Below are positions 1 through 8,797 of a DNA stretch of 64,000 nt, piece after piece. The DNA lies in NCBI RefSeq assembly GCF_013004375.1, contig NZ_JABERI010000026.1, forward strand, positions 62,001 through 126,000, in the 5' to 3' direction. A model generated the notes under the pieces. That model saw only the letters and a list, made by a program, of their open reading frames with translations, searched no databases and had not been told where the DNA came from. Made by a program: the position numbers and the translations under genes. This stretch comes from Acinetobacter terrae (lineage in GTDB: Bacteria; Pseudomonadota; Gammaproteobacteria; Pseudomonadales; Moraxellaceae). How positions within the stretch are numbered: position 1 is the first letter of the stretch; every line of letters begins with the position of its first letter.

Positions 1-22
1 TTTCCAGTCATCTTCCATATTA

Positions 23-421
23 CTATCGGTTAAACCAGAGCCATTTATCAGATTGATTGTCCATTCTTCCAATTTGAACTACATCTATTGTCGTCGGTTG
101 ACCAGTATGGGTATCCACTTCACCAATCACCTTAACTTTATCACCTGCTTTCAAGCCCATCGGTCTCCATAAATCAGAATCTACTTCTATACCAATTTTG
201 CCCGAGCTATCTTTCAGTTCATAATGATCTTTATGTGTTTTTCTAACAATTGTGCCGGAGAGCATGACCGCAGTTTCATCTGGGAGTTGTTTTGCTTCTG
301 CAACAGTCACCATGTTTTGAGCAGCTTCAGTCATGATGACCTGATCACTTTTACCTGCCCATGTAGATGTTGTGGAAAGCATTGAACCCGTAACAAACAG
401 TGCCAATAACATTTTTTTCAT
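23..421 (-). CDS. YgiW/YdeI-family OB-fold periplasmic stress protein
   Basis: A 132-residue protein with an N-terminal signal peptide (MKKMLLALFVTGSML..., probable cleavage after ...TSTWA) followed by one small beta-rich domain of the BOF/OB-fold type (YgiW, YdeI). The family pattern is visible as VMLSGTIVRKTHKDHYELKD, then GKIGIEVD, then GDKVKVIGEVD. Family members are periplasmic and are linked to peroxide, metal and envelope stress tolerance; the ligand is not settled. I chose the ATG at 421 over an upstream in-frame start at 433 because a TGGAG ribosome-binding site lies about 6 bases before it and the signal peptide then starts with MKK. It stands alone on the minus strand; the next gene leftward is outside the window. 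Confidence 0.8.
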   Translation of the reverse strand: MKKMLLALFVTGSMLSTTSTWAGKSDQVIMTEAAQNMVTVAEAKQLPDETAVMLSGTIVRKTHKDHYELKDSSGKIGIEVDSDLWRPMGLKAGDKVKVIGEVDTHTGQPTTIDVVQIGRMDNQSDKWLWFNR

Positions 422-566
422 GATTGACTCCACTAGCTAGCTTCATCAATCTTTATTGAAGCAAAATTCGGACAATTTGTACGCAGCTTTTATGTATTGT
501 GCATAGCTTTTATGTAATTACAAAAATGAAATGACCAAGCTAAAGTCATCTCATTTTTAGCTTCGA

Positions 567-986
567 TCATGCTTTCTCAATCACATGATCCACACTGAAT
601 TTTCCTGCGCCATGCAGCATTAGAAACAATAGACCACCGGTCATGGCCATATTTTTCATAAAGTTAATCGCATCTTCAGCACCACCATGAAACAGGAAAG
701 CAGTGATTAAGCTAAATAAGGCCAAACCCAATGCTGCGAAACGAGCCTGAAAGCCAAACAACAAAGCCAAGCCACCACCAAACTCAACCAAAATGGTTAA
801 AGGCAACATCATCCCCGGCACACCCATCGACTCCATATAACCCACGGTCGCACTATAGGCAGTGATTTTCCCCCAACCTGCCATAATAAAAATATAAGCC
901 ATAAGAACACGGGCTATCAGGCTAATCAAAGCATCACTTTGTGGGCCTTGAACCAGATTTTTTACCACAACATTCGGATTTAACAT
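567..986 (-). CDS. DoxX family membrane protein
   Basis: A 139-residue protein with about four hydrophobic segments and the DoxX pattern: an early R-V-L-M-A-Y-I-F-I-M-A-G-W-G-K helix, a G-V-P-G loop, then LVEFGGGLALLFGFQARFAA. DoxX-type proteins are small inner-membrane proteins; some associate with thiosulfate:quinone oxidoreductase or with thiol/oxidative stress responses, but the role of this subfamily is unknown. Length is typical. It is a single gene transcribed leftward, about 145 bases from the start of the OB-fold gene. The ribosome-binding site before the ATG is weak, so the start is less certain than the family call. Confidence 0.85.
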   Translation of the reverse strand: MLNPNVVVKNLVQGPQSDALISLIARVLMAYIFIMAGWGKITAYSATVGYMESMGVPGMMLPLTILVEFGGGLALLFGFQARFAALGLALFSLITAFLFHGGAEDAINFMKNMAMTGGLLFLMLHGAGKFSVDHVIEKA

Positions 987-1176
987 GAGACAACCTTTTC
1001 GATATTTTTAATGATGGATTCATACTAGGCTGTTTTTTTTGCTGAATAAAGCAGCACTTTGTAGATACATCGTTGCAAATACGGAACGATTAAAATGGAA
1101 TTTATTTACTTTTTCATACTGACTTTCATACCTTAGACTGCTAGGATTTCAGCACATTTTTGCTGCCTGTAGCCCC

Positions 1177-1809
1177 ATGGAACTGCTTGATTTTATCTTA
1201 CATGTTGATGACCATCTGCTCGAATTTATCACCAATTATGGCGTGTGGATTTATGCCATTCTTTTCTTAATTATTTTTGTAGAAACGGGTCTGGTGGTTA
1301 TGCCGTTTCTACCGGGCGATAGCTTATTATTTGCTGCAGGGGCCTTAGCCGCTTCAACAGGTGCAATGGATCCTTTTGTTCTGATGATCCTCTTGTTTAT
1401 TGCTGCAGTCTTGGGCGATACCCTGAATTATCATATTGGTAAATTTATCGGACCACGTGTTTTTGAAACGGAATCACGTTTTATTAACAAACAGCATTTA
1501 AATTACACGCAAAAATTCTTTGCAAAACATGGTGGTAAAACCATTATTTTTGCACGCTTTGTTCCTTTTGCCCGTACTTTCGCTCCCTTTGTTGCCGGTG
1601 CAGGCAGCATGAATTACAAATTCTTCCTCAGCTTTAATGCGATTGGCGGATTCTTGTGGATCGGTTCATTTATTACCTTGGGTTATTTATTTGGCAACAT
1701 GCCAATTGTAAAAGACAATTTCACCCATCTGATTTTTGGCATCATTATTATTAGTGTACTGCCCGGCATTATTGGTTTTATTCGCCAAAAGCTGAAAAAG
1801 GCACATTAA
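1177..1809 (+). CDS. DedA family membrane protein
   Basis: A 210-residue polytopic membrane protein of the DedA/SNARE-associated (VTT) family. The signature is clear: FVETGLVVMPFLPGDSLLF near residue 30-50, then GDTLNYHIGKFIG, then the conserved FARFVPFARTFAPFVAGAG stretch with its arginines. DedA proteins are thought to act as undecaprenyl-phosphate or phospholipid flippases/transporters and support envelope homeostasis and resistance to cationic peptides. Length is standard. It is a single gene on the plus strand, divergent from doxX and convergent with the LysE gene. I infer membrane function only; no substrate can be read from the sequence. Confidence 0.92.
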   Translation: MELLDFILHVDDHLLEFITNYGVWIYAILFLIIFVETGLVVMPFLPGDSLLFAAGALAASTGAMDPFVLMILLFIAAVLGDTLNYHIGKFIGPRVFETESRFINKQHLNYTQKFFAKHGGKTIIFARFVPFARTFAPFVAGAGSMNYKFFLSFNAIGGFLWIGSFITLGYLFGNMPIVKDNFTHLIFGIIIISVLPGIIGFIRQKLKKAH

Positions 1810-1836
1810 ACTGGTGTGTTGCAACAGCTGTGAAAT

Positions 1837-2427
1837 TTAAAAGAAACGAATCACTACAGGCAACATACCCAGCAGCAGCAACATGGCCGATCCTTTATAT
1901 AAAAGATCGGCTTTTATTTGCTTCGATTGGCCTGCCAAAATGGCACGACCAAAAGACATCCAGAACACCGCTGTAGGCAATAACACCAAACTGAATGCTG
2001 CGAACACCAAAACAAAATTAGTCGGATTATTCCAGGTTTCAATCGGTAAAATACCCGCTGCAAATAATAAAGCTTTAGGATTTTTGAAGGTGGAAAAGAA
2101 CAGTTGTCGAGGTCGGATAGAAGGATGACGTTGATTATGCTTTTCTAAATCTGAGGTTTTCCATAAATGGAAGGCCATCCAAACCACATAGAGGGCGCTA
2201 AAAAAATGCACAATATGAATAAAGTTCGGCCAGACTGGACTACATACATGAATTAGCAATGCCCATAAATTAATGGCATAAAAATATCCAAGCAGCTTTG
2301 CTGGAATAAATAAACTGGTTTTGGCAATGCCTTGTTGATGTGCAGAGCTTGCAAGTAATGCGTTAGTTGGACCCGGAATCATCAGAACCGCAATCACTGC
2401 CAACACAAAAAGCCAACTCTCAATCAT
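1837..2427 (-). CDS. LysE/RhtB family amino-acid exporter
   Basis: A 196-residue membrane protein with about five or six hydrophobic segments. The N-terminus carries the family motif VLMIPGPTNALLASSAHQQG, matching the P-G-P-(N/T) signature of LysE/RhtB exporters. These inner-membrane proteins export amino acids or homoserine lactone-like compounds by proton antiport. The substrate cannot be deduced. The gene is monocistronic and converges with dedA, 27 bases away. The family is numerous in Acinetobacter, so presence here is unremarkable. Confidence 0.85.
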   Translation of the reverse strand: MIESWLFVLAVIAVLMIPGPTNALLASSAHQQGIAKTSLFIPAKLLGYFYAINLWALLIHVCSPVWPNFIHIVHFFSALYVVWMAFHLWKTSDLEKHNQRHPSIRPRQLFFSTFKNPKALLFAAGILPIETWNNPTNFVLVFAAFSLVLLPTAVFWMSFGRAILAGQSKQIKADLLYKGSAMLLLLGMLPVVIRFF

Positions 2428-2645
2428 AAATACCTGATATCACCACTAAAGAGTGGCACACCTTATACGAAAGTCACAAAAAGTGACAAGTATTTCGATT
2501 AAAAAATCATAACCTCATACGTTTAAATTTCACACTAAAAAATATTAAGTACTTGATATTAATAAAATTTTATTGAAACATTTTGCTAAGATTTTATCAC
2601 CCTGCTGTCGAGTACAGCCCAACAACAGCGCGATAAATTGATGAA

Positions 2646-3035
2646 TTATTGAGCTTTATTACGAATAATAATCGGGCAATTTTTGAATTTAGCCGCCTGA
2701 ACCACAGCTTCTTGCTCACCCAATAGACGGGCTAATTCAGTTTTTTTGGTATTTGAAGATTGTCCCATATTGACTGAAACGCTTGGACCAATTCCCCAGC
2801 CACCATGACTGCCCCAACCACCACCAACGCCTACACCAACACCCACACCACTACGCTTGGGCGGTTGTACGCCACTGTCGATATATTGCTGGATACGATT
2901 ATATTCGCTTTGTAATTGCTGGCAGCTCAAGGCTTGATACTGCGTTGGTGATACATAAGTCGGTTTGACGGTTGTCGCACATGCACCCAATAAAAGAGTA
3001 CTACCCAGTAACAGGCTTAAATACAATGTTTTCAT
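2646..3035 (-). CDS. small glycine-rich lipoprotein, unknown function
   Basis: A 129-residue protein starting MKTLYLSLLLGSTLLLGAC, a lipoprotein signal peptide with lipobox LLGAC and the modified cysteine at residue 19. The mature part has a short alpha-helical segment (LSCQQLQSEYNRIQQYI), a Gly/Val/Trp-rich low-complexity stretch (GVGVGVGVGGGWGSHGGWG) and a charged C-terminus. I do not recognise a domain. The ATG at 3035 is preceded by GAGG at good spacing, so I prefer it to the upstream in-frame start at 3047. It follows the ParA gene on the same strand with only 8 bases between stop and start, so the two are probably cotranscribed. Most likely an envelope protein. Confidence 0.7.
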   Translation of the reverse strand: MKTLYLSLLLGSTLLLGACATTVKPTYVSPTQYQALSCQQLQSEYNRIQQYIDSGVQPPKRSGVGVGVGVGGGWGSHGGWGIGPSVSVNMGQSSNTKKTELARLLGEQEAVVQAAKFKNCPIIIRNKAQ

Positions 3036-3043
3036 GGGAAACC

Positions 3044-3886
3044 TCAAATCTTATTTTGCTCAATTTCATTGAACAATGATTGATAGGCTTGCGTCAATTT
3101 ATGATCAGTAGCCAAATGAATTAAAGGCTGATTTTTAAGATGAGATTCTTTCATTAAAATTGACGGGGGCAACATACTTTCTAAAACAGGCAAACCTTCA
3201 TCTTTGAGTTGTTGCACCACTTCACGTGGCAATTTTGCCTGAGCTTGAAACTGATTGACGACAATACCTTCAATTTCCAGGCGGTCATTATGATCGTCTT
3301 GGGTTTCGATGACATTTTCAATCAATGTTTTTAAGGCACGTTTCGAGAAAACATCACAATCAAAAGGAATCAGTACCCGTTCTGCGGCAATCAGTGCAGA
3401 TAAAGTAAAGAAGTTAAACGCTGGGGGTGTATCAATATAAACACGGTCGTATTGTCCAGCCAACTGTTGCAAGGCATCGCGTAATTTATAGATTTTATGT
3501 TTCGATTCTAAAGCGTGTGCCAGTGCACCCAAGGTTGGACTGGCAGGAATCACATGCAAATTTTTAAACGGCGATTGATGCACATAGCTTTCCAGACCTT
3601 TGGAACGACTCTTTAAAATCGAACCAATTGCATTGCCTAAAAGCCCTTTACTTTGGGTATTACCCAGTACTTCTTCAAAGTAGTTTTCAACATTCGGCTC
3701 CAACGCAGGTTTATCAACCGAGTAAGTCGCATCATCCCCCAATAAATATTGACTCGAATTGGCTTGTGGATCGAGATCAATCAACAAAGTTTTAAAACCT
3801 TGATGTGCACTGATTGCTGCTAAATTTACGGCAATACTTGACTTGCCGACCCCACCTTTTTGATTAAAAACCACACGTGTCCGCAT
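3044..3886 (-). CDS. ParA/MinD-like ATPase, orphan
   Basis: A 280-residue P-loop ATPase of the ParA/Soj type. It starts MRTRVVFNQKGGVGKSS, with the deviant Walker A box KGGVGKSS at residues 10-17, Walker A' LLIDLDPQANSS at about residue 35, and a Walker B-like stretch DRVYIDTPPAFNF at about 150. Such ATPases position DNA or protein cargo on the nucleoid or membrane. No ParB-like gene lies next to it; instead it is followed within 10 bases by a lipoprotein gene. It is therefore not an obvious chromosome-partition pair, and its cargo is unknown. A GAGGG ribosome-binding site precedes the ATG. The family call is secure, the role is not. Confidence 0.9.
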   Translation of the reverse strand: MRTRVVFNQKGGVGKSSIAVNLAAISAHQGFKTLLIDLDPQANSSQYLLGDDATYSVDKPALEPNVENYFEEVLGNTQSKGLLGNAIGSILKSRSKGLESYVHQSPFKNLHVIPASPTLGALAHALESKHKIYKLRDALQQLAGQYDRVYIDTPPAFNFFTLSALIAAERVLIPFDCDVFSKRALKTLIENVIETQDDHNDRLEIEGIVVNQFQAQAKLPREVVQQLKDEGLPVLESMLPPSILMKESHLKNQPLIHLATDHKLTQAYQSLFNEIEQNKI

Positions 3887-3968
3887 TGCAGCCCTCTATG
3901 CTTTATATTTATGTATTGCTTGCAGTTTAACCTACCCGCCTTGCTTCAAAAACAATTATGTCTAACAA

Positions 3969-4361
3969 TTAACCGAAATTTGGCTTAATTATGACTAGAC
4001 CAATAATCCCAATGAGTGCCACCACAGCAATGGCTAAGCCTGCACGACGTTGTGCCAACAAAATACTGTCATCTTTTTTATACGCTTTGATTAAAGATGA
4101 AAATAAAACCAAGAATAAAACCACTTTGGCATAGAACCAGGATTGCACTTCAAAGTTTTTGATCACTAAAGATATGATCCCTGTCAGTACAATTAAGGTC
4201 ATCGACAAATGTTGTAGCGCCACCAAGAGTTTCCGTGCCACTGGATTCGGTTGATTCCCCTGAACCCCGACAAACAGAGTAAAAGCCCGAGCAATCACAA
4301 CCCCAATCAGCAGGGTCACAATGCTCATATGTATAATTTTAACAGTCAGCTGCATGTCCAT
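3969..4361 (-). CDS. SirB-like inner membrane protein
   Basis: A 130-residue protein with four predicted membrane helices. It resembles the SirB (YchQ) family: an early K-I-I-H motif, an arginine at the end of helix 1, a central LLVALQHLSMTLIVLTGI helix, then W-F-Y-A-K-V-V-L, and a C-terminal helix ending IIKPNFG. The biochemical role of SirB proteins is unknown. The gene lies 13 bases downstream of bolA on the same strand, so cotranscription is likely. Resemblance to SirB is from memory of the pattern; a generic four-helix membrane protein is the alternative. Confidence 0.6.
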   Translation of the reverse strand: MDMQLTVKIIHMSIVTLLIGVVIARAFTLFVGVQGNQPNPVARKLLVALQHLSMTLIVLTGIISLVIKNFEVQSWFYAKVVLFLVLFSSLIKAYKKDDSILLAQRRAGLAIAVVALIGIIGLVIIKPNFG

Positions 4362-4374
4362 TATTCAACATCCC

Positions 4375-4686
4375 TTATTCAGATTTGGGTGCATGTGCAC
4401 AGTCAGGACTTGGCGTGGCTTGTCCTTGCCATTCCGAGGGAACAAAAGCATGGATGGCAAGTGCATGAATACGACTCGGGCTCAGTAAGTCACCTGCAGC
4501 AGCATAAATTTTTTGATGACGTTGCACTAAACGTAATCCTTCAAAGCTGTCACTCACCACAATCACTTTAAAATGTGACTCCTTACCTGGAAAATAGCCA
4601 CCATGACCTGATGATTCATTCAACACTTCTAAATGTGTTGGTGATAAATCTTGAAGGCGTTGAATCAGTTGTTGTTCTAAAGTCAA
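4375..4686 (-). CDS. BolA family protein
   Basis: A 103-residue protein with the BolA fold pattern: N-terminal helix LEQQLIQRLQDL, the conserved LEVLNESSGH, a strand HFKVIVVSDSFEGLRLVQRHQKIYAA, and the C-terminal helix RIHALAIHAFVPSEW containing the invariant histidine. BolA proteins pair with monothiol glutaredoxins to handle [2Fe-2S] clusters and act as stress-responsive morphogenes. The E-S-S-G-H region includes a candidate cluster-ligand histidine. It is followed by the SirB-like gene and lies upstream of and divergent from the tRNA genes. Length and motifs are typical, so the call is secure, although the BolA/IbaG subtype is not resolved. Confidence 0.9.
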   Translation of the reverse strand: MTLEQQLIQRLQDLSPTHLEVLNESSGHGGYFPGKESHFKVIVVSDSFEGLRLVQRHQKIYAAAGDLLSPSRIHALAIHAFVPSEWQGQATPSPDCAHAPKSE

Positions 4687-4884
4687 AATAATACTCCCAA
4701 ATCACTAAAGCTCTGGGTTTAGTATAACGTGTTCGGATTCAATCTTGATCTTGAACCAGCTAAATCATTCAGTAGTTTTAAGCAGAGATTAGGGTGATCT
4801 ATATTATTTTTGCTTACAAAACCGCCACAACCGTGAAAAATGGTTTTATTTTATGCAATTGATACAAGTTTTTTCACAAAGTTA

Positions 4885-4912
4885 TTGACCCTATTTTTGC
4901 ATACTGTATTAT
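4885..4912 (+). promoter_or_regulatory. sigma70-type promoter of the tRNA-Gly pair
   Basis: TTGACC at 4885-4890 and TATTAT at 4907-4912 are separated by 16 bases and end 9 bases before the first tRNA-Gly. This is a close match to the housekeeping promoter consensus, and the GC-containing stretch at the start point is like the discriminators of stable-RNA promoters. No transcription data are available. Confidence 0.65.
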
Positions 4913-4921
4913 ACACGGCAT

Positions 4922-4994
4922 GCGGGAATAGCTCAGTTGGTAGAGCATAACCTTGCCAAGGTTGGGGTCGGGAGTTCGAGTCTCCTTTCCCGCT
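4922..4994 (+). tRNA. tRNA-Gly (anticodon GCC), copy 1
   Basis: A 73-base cloverleaf: acceptor GCGGGAA pairing with TTCCCGC, D-arm with AGCTCAGTTGGTAGAGC, anticodon stem CCTTG/CAAGG with GCC at 4955-4957, and T-arm GGGAGTTCGAGTCTCC. The discriminator base is T. The 3' CCA is not encoded here (the next bases are CAA). It is identical over 73 bases to the second copy 41 bases downstream. Confidence 0.97.
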
Positions 4995-5035
4995 CAAATT
5001 TTTTAGTGTAAGTTTTAGAAAAAACTACTCAATAA

Positions 5036-5111
5036 GCGGGAATAGCTCAGTTGGTAGAGCATAACCTTGCCAAGGTTGGGGTCGGGAGTTCGAGTCTCCT
5101 TTCCCGCTCCA
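5036..5111 (+). tRNA. tRNA-Gly (anticodon GCC), copy 2
   Basis: Identical to the upstream copy over 5036-5108, and here the CCA end is encoded at 5109-5111. Both copies are read from the same promoter and end at the hairpin terminator that follows. Tandem tRNA-Gly genes are common and may reflect gene dosage; the 3' end of such a gene is also a frequent integration site for genomic islands, which matters here because a capsule cluster follows directly. Confidence 0.97.
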
Positions 5112-5117
5112 GATTCA

Positions 5118-5155
5118 AAAAAAGCCCTCATCGAAAGATGGGGGCTTTTTTTTTT
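5118..5155 (+). terminator. rho-independent terminator of the tRNA-Gly operon
   Basis: A 10-base-pair stem (AGCCCTCATC at 5123-5132 with GATGGGGGCT at 5137-5146) around a GAAA tetraloop, preceded by a run of A and followed by a run of T. A degenerate copy of this element lies at about 17470-17507, on the other side of the kps capsule cluster. Confidence 0.9.
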
Positions 5156-5548
5156 GTTAATTTTTATATTTTCTCTGTAAATGTTCTATTTTATTAGTTT
5201 GCTCTTTATTTGACCTTACCCTGACGTTATTCCATATTTTCAAAAAATTAATTACTGCTTATCTTTTCGGAAAATTTTAAGGATATATCGCCAAATAACG
5301 ATGAAATGATATGTCAAAAATTGACCAAAATCATTAGAATTACCATTAAAATCTTCATGGGTATTAGCTGACACAGGTAGAGTTCGCAAAATTTATCTAG
5401 AAAAATAAAGTCTATTTAACTCTCTGTTTTTAAAATTTAATATAATAAAATCGCGGTGATCTTACCCAGAATGAGTTCGAATCACCATTTTCGATGGGTT
5501 TTTTTTATTGCATGAAGTTTCTTCATTAAAAAAGACCAATATCCACCT
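5156..5548. other. AT-rich intergenic stretch with a tRNA-like fragment
   Basis: About 390 bases without a gene between the tRNA terminator and the end of kpsS. The only structured piece is at 5468-5510: a GAGTTCGAATC string that resembles a tRNA T-arm, followed by ACCATTTTCGATGGG and a run of eight T. This looks like the worn 3' end of a tRNA gene plus a weak terminator. Nothing else could be assigned. Confidence 0.4.
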
Positions 5549-6808
5549 TTAAACAACTTTAGTTTGTTTCTCTGGATCTTCTTGATGAGCAATTACGGCT
5601 TGATTGCTATAAACCTCTTTCCAAGGAGAAATACCATAAAAAGAGCCGTTCAATTGTGAATAGAGGATAAGCTCACTGCGGAAATAAGAAAAATAATGAG
5701 AATCGACCTTTCCGGGATTTGTCCAAAATTTGGACAAAGCATATTGATTGGTAAGTTTTGGCAAATTATATAAAGCAAAACCAAGCACTTTAACTGGTAT
5801 GTGATGGAATAATGCCTGAATACCTGTTGTGCTATTAACCGTAACCAAACCTAAGCCATGCTTCAACAAGGTAGGAAAATGGATATCACAAAAATAATGA
5901 ACTCGTCCTTGAATGTGGAATTGCTTGGCATATCGATTAATTAATTTTCTATAATTTCGATAACCCCTATCCATCGGGTGATGTTTCAAAACCAAATGCA
6001 TTGACTGATCTGCATAAAGACCAAAGTCTTTTAAAACCAATTCAATATACTTTTCTACATTCTTTAAATCACTATGTATTTTAATTTGTGAATCATTATG
6101 TACTTGTAAAGAAAAAATAAAATATTTTTTTGAATTTCCCTCTAAAAAGTTATTAAATTCATGCTTTTCAAACAGTTTATTTTTAACCCTTCGAATACCC
6201 GATAATGTCCAAAATCCCAATTCTTTTATTGGGTGAATACCGCGATGATGCTCATAACTTGGATATTTAAAAGAAAATAAAACCCATAAAAGATAATAGG
6301 TAATAACACTCGCAACCATTTTCGAGTAGCTATTTTGTACATCAGTGATATCAGAATTCAAATCATTACGGTTGTCTAAAGCTTGTATATTATTTAAGTG
6401 GTTCAAAAAATTAGAGAAAAAGTTAACGCCATTTTGCTCAAAAGTGATGTAATTGGGTCGAATATAGCCCTCTTCAAAAGCAAAAAAATTAATATTATTT
6501 TTTTCTGCTATTACTTTTGCCAACTTGTGATATTTTCTACAATCACCAAAGCAAACAATAGCATCTATTTCATGCTCTATTAAAAAAGCCTCAATCCACC
6601 CTAAAAAATCCCCTAAACGCCCTTGATAATCAAAAACATTTTCTTTGGATTTATAAAAAAATCGATCGCCACCATTAAAGTTGATTTTATAACATTCAAT
6701 ATTTTTACCGTTTAACCATTGTGCTAAACGATAAAAGAAATCACCCATTGGTCCCTGCAAAAGTAAAACTTTATTCGCCAGCAACAATTTATCTACATGT
6801 ATAGACAT
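5549..6808 (-). CDS. kpsS: KpsS-like capsule Kdo-linker glycosyltransferase
   Basis: A 419-residue cytoplasmic protein of the capsule polysaccharide synthesis/export family (Capsule_synth). Visible features include VLLLQGPMGDFFYRLAQWL at the N-terminus, DAIVCFGDCRKYHKLA, NFFAFEEGYIRPNYITFE, and the late LVLKHHPMDRGYRNY and LGLVTVNSTTGIQALFHHIPV stretches, which form the nucleotide-sugar half of a GT-B fold. In E. coli-type systems KpsS adds the first beta-Kdo to lyso-phosphatidylglycerol, starting the poly-Kdo linker on which ABC-exported capsules are carried. It follows kpsC by 9 bases on the same strand, the usual kpsC-kpsS pairing. Length is near the family norm. Confidence 0.9.
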   Translation of the reverse strand: MSIHVDKLLLANKVLLLQGPMGDFFYRLAQWLNGKNIECYKINFNGGDRFFYKSKENVFDYQGRLGDFLGWIEAFLIEHEIDAIVCFGDCRKYHKLAKVIAEKNNINFFAFEEGYIRPNYITFEQNGVNFFSNFLNHLNNIQALDNRNDLNSDITDVQNSYSKMVASVITYYLLWVLFSFKYPSYEHHRGIHPIKELGFWTLSGIRRVKNKLFEKHEFNNFLEGNSKKYFIFSLQVHNDSQIKIHSDLKNVEKYIELVLKDFGLYADQSMHLVLKHHPMDRGYRNYRKLINRYAKQFHIQGRVHYFCDIHFPTLLKHGLGLVTVNSTTGIQALFHHIPVKVLGFALYNLPKLTNQYALSKFWTNPGKVDSHYFSYFRSELILYSQLNGSFYGISPWKEVYSNQAVIAHQEDPEKQTKVV

Positions 6809-6817
6809 GAATGAATT

Positions 6818-8797
6818 TTACCTATTCTGAATTTTTTTAAATTTTAAAAAAATATCCTTCCATGTTTCTTTTGAAGTTTCAGCTGGAAAATTCATCTGGC
6901 TTTGAATGTATAAAATAACATCTTCAGGAGAAACGAGTGGGATATTCATACTTGTAGTCTTTTCGATATTATATACCGCATACTCTACAAGTGTCACATA
7001 CACCAAAGTATCAAGGTCTAAATTTTTATTTCGTCTATCACACTGAAATTTATCTTGTGTTAAGCCCCAACCCGCATAGAAAGGCATACCATAACAATAA
7101 ACCTTTAACCCTCTTAACAATGCCTCAAAACCACTTAATGAAGTAATTGTATGCACTTCATCGCAAATTTCAAAACATTCTAAAATTGAAGAATTCAATT
7201 CAATTTGATTGGCATATTGCAACACGACCTGCTCTTCAATTTTGCCCACTCTAAGGCCAGCATGAACATCAGGATGAGGCTTATAAATAATATATGCCTT
7301 TGAATTATTGCGTCTAACTTCTTTAAGCAAAGCAAGGTTTGTCTTTATTTCGACTCCCCCCAATTGCACCGACATATCATCTTCAACCTGACCAATGACC
7401 AATAAAATTTTTTGATCTTCTGAGGGTTTAGTTAACTTTTTAGCTACACCTACATTGTATTTGGAAATATTGAGTTCAACCAATAAATCACGCAGATTCT
7501 GGGCACGCTCATACTGGGTAGAGGTTAATTCTGTGGTTTTTAGTAAATTTTCTATTTTAGAAGGCTGTGTTGCATCATAATAAATACCCACATCATCAAA
7601 CACCAAAGAACAGGGACGGATCAGGGAGGCACCCAGACCAATCGAACGAATAAAACCATCTTCGACTGTTATCACATTTTTATAGCCTTTATCTTTTAAC
7701 AGTTTTGCTTTTTTCCCCCAAGCTAAAATATGATCATTCTGATTTGGTTTGAAGAAGTTTTTAAAATTAATTTCAACTTTTGGAAAAGCTAAGAAATCTC
7801 GTATAAATTTCCTCTTCCAAGCACTAAAACCATAGGCGGTCAGCTTTAAGGGTAAAGTGGCTTGTACTTTAATATTCGGTATAAGTAAGGCAATAATCTC
7901 TTCCAACTCACAGCATTTATGTGTGACTGGTGAAACATAACGCGCATATTTCATATAGGCGCAGGCAAAAAGATGTTCTAAGGAACGATTAACTCCTCTG
8001 CGTCCCTGAAGAATCTCTAAAGGAGCAAACTTATCATTGGTTAGCCCCCAACCTGCATACCAAGGAACACCAAAGCAATGAACCTTTTTGTCACACATTA
8101 AAGCTTCAAAGCCCAATTGAGAACTTACAACATAAACTTCATCAATTAGTGAAAGTAGATCAATAGGATTATAATTTTCAATTAAAATTTTTATATTTGG
8201 ATGATTTAAATCAGCTGTTGAAAAATGCCCCTTTGATTTTCCTGCAATCACATCTGGATGAGTTTTTACCCAAATTATTGCATCTGGATGATCAAGACAT
8301 GCTTGTTTTAGCATTTGTTTAAATATTTCAGGAGTTGCACCCGCATATTTAATCGATTGATCGCCAAAAGTTTGATCGACAACCAGTATATTTTTTGCTG
8401 TTTTTGAAAACTGAGAAGGATCAAGTTTTTTGAATTGTTGATTATATTTAGTGATTTTTTGATTCAGAATGGTCTGAATGGCATGTGTAGCCCGTAGATT
8501 TAATTCTTCCTTTTCGGATTGAAGGATTAGCTGCTCTAAGTCAGATGTTTGTAAAGCATCAAAATAAATCCCTATTTCATCTACGACAAGGGAAAGAGGT
8601 GCATAACCATCTTTGCCTAAACCTAGAGAACGGATAAAGCCGTCTTCTAGGCATAAAAGCTGAGTCCCTGTCTTTTCAGCATGAGCTTTGGCTTTAAAAA
8701 AGCTTTTTTTACGCCCCCAGCCTGCTGTAATATTTTGGTTTTGGCTAAAGAAGCAATTTAAGGCAGGTATTTTTTTGATTCCTTTTGAAAAATACAA
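6818..8797 (-). CDS. kpsC: KpsC-like dual-domain Kdo transferase
   Basis: A 659-residue protein made of two homologous halves. Each half has a tryptophan-glycine start motif (AGWGRKKSFF; AWGKKAKLL), an E-D-G-F-I-R-S-(L/I)-G-L-G block, a K-(T/P)-H-P-D-V-(I/H)-A-G block, and an S-x-L-G/S-G-F-E-A-L block followed by P-(W/F)-Y-A-G-W-G-L-T. This duplicated architecture is diagnostic of KpsC/LipA, which extends the beta-Kdo linker with alternating linkages. Together with KpsS it defines an ABC-transporter-dependent capsule. It is divergent from the glycosyltransferase gene at 8927, with about 130 AT-rich bases between them that should hold both promoters. Confidence 0.95.
   Translation of the reverse strand: MYFSKGIKKIPALNCFFSQNQNITAGWGRKKSFFKAKAHAEKTGTQLLCLEDGFIRSLGLGKDGYAPLSLVVDEIGIYFDALQTSDLEQLILQSEKEELNLRATHAIQTILNQKITKYNQQFKKLDPSQFSKTAKNILVVDQTFGDQSIKYAGATPEIFKQMLKQACLDHPDAIIWVKTHPDVIAGKSKGHFSTADLNHPNIKILIENYNPIDLLSLIDEVYVVSSQLGFEALMCDKKVHCFGVPWYAGWGLTNDKFAPLEILQGRRGVNRSLEHLFACAYMKYARYVSPVTHKCCELEEIIALLIPNIKVQATLPLKLTAYGFSAWKRKFIRDFLAFPKVEINFKNFFKPNQNDHILAWGKKAKLLKDKGYKNVITVEDGFIRSIGLGASLIRPCSLVFDDVGIYYDATQPSKIENLLKTTELTSTQYERAQNLRDLLVELNISKYNVGVAKKLTKPSEDQKILLVIGQVEDDMSVQLGGVEIKTNLALLKEVRRNNSKAYIIYKPHPDVHAGLRVGKIEEQVVLQYANQIELNSSILECFEICDEVHTITSLSGFEALLRGLKVYCYGMPFYAGWGLTQDKFQCDRRNKNLDLDTLVYVTLVEYAVYNIEKTTSMNIPLVSPEDVILYIQSQMNFPAETSKETWKDIFLKFKKIQNR

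Noticed and set aside
1883..2128. 81-codon plus-strand ORF inside the LysE gene
   Set aside because: It is antisense to a clear membrane protein and shows no motif or ribosome-binding site.
5468..5510. Complete third tRNA gene
   Set aside because: Only a T-arm-like string is present; acceptor, D and anticodon arms are missing.
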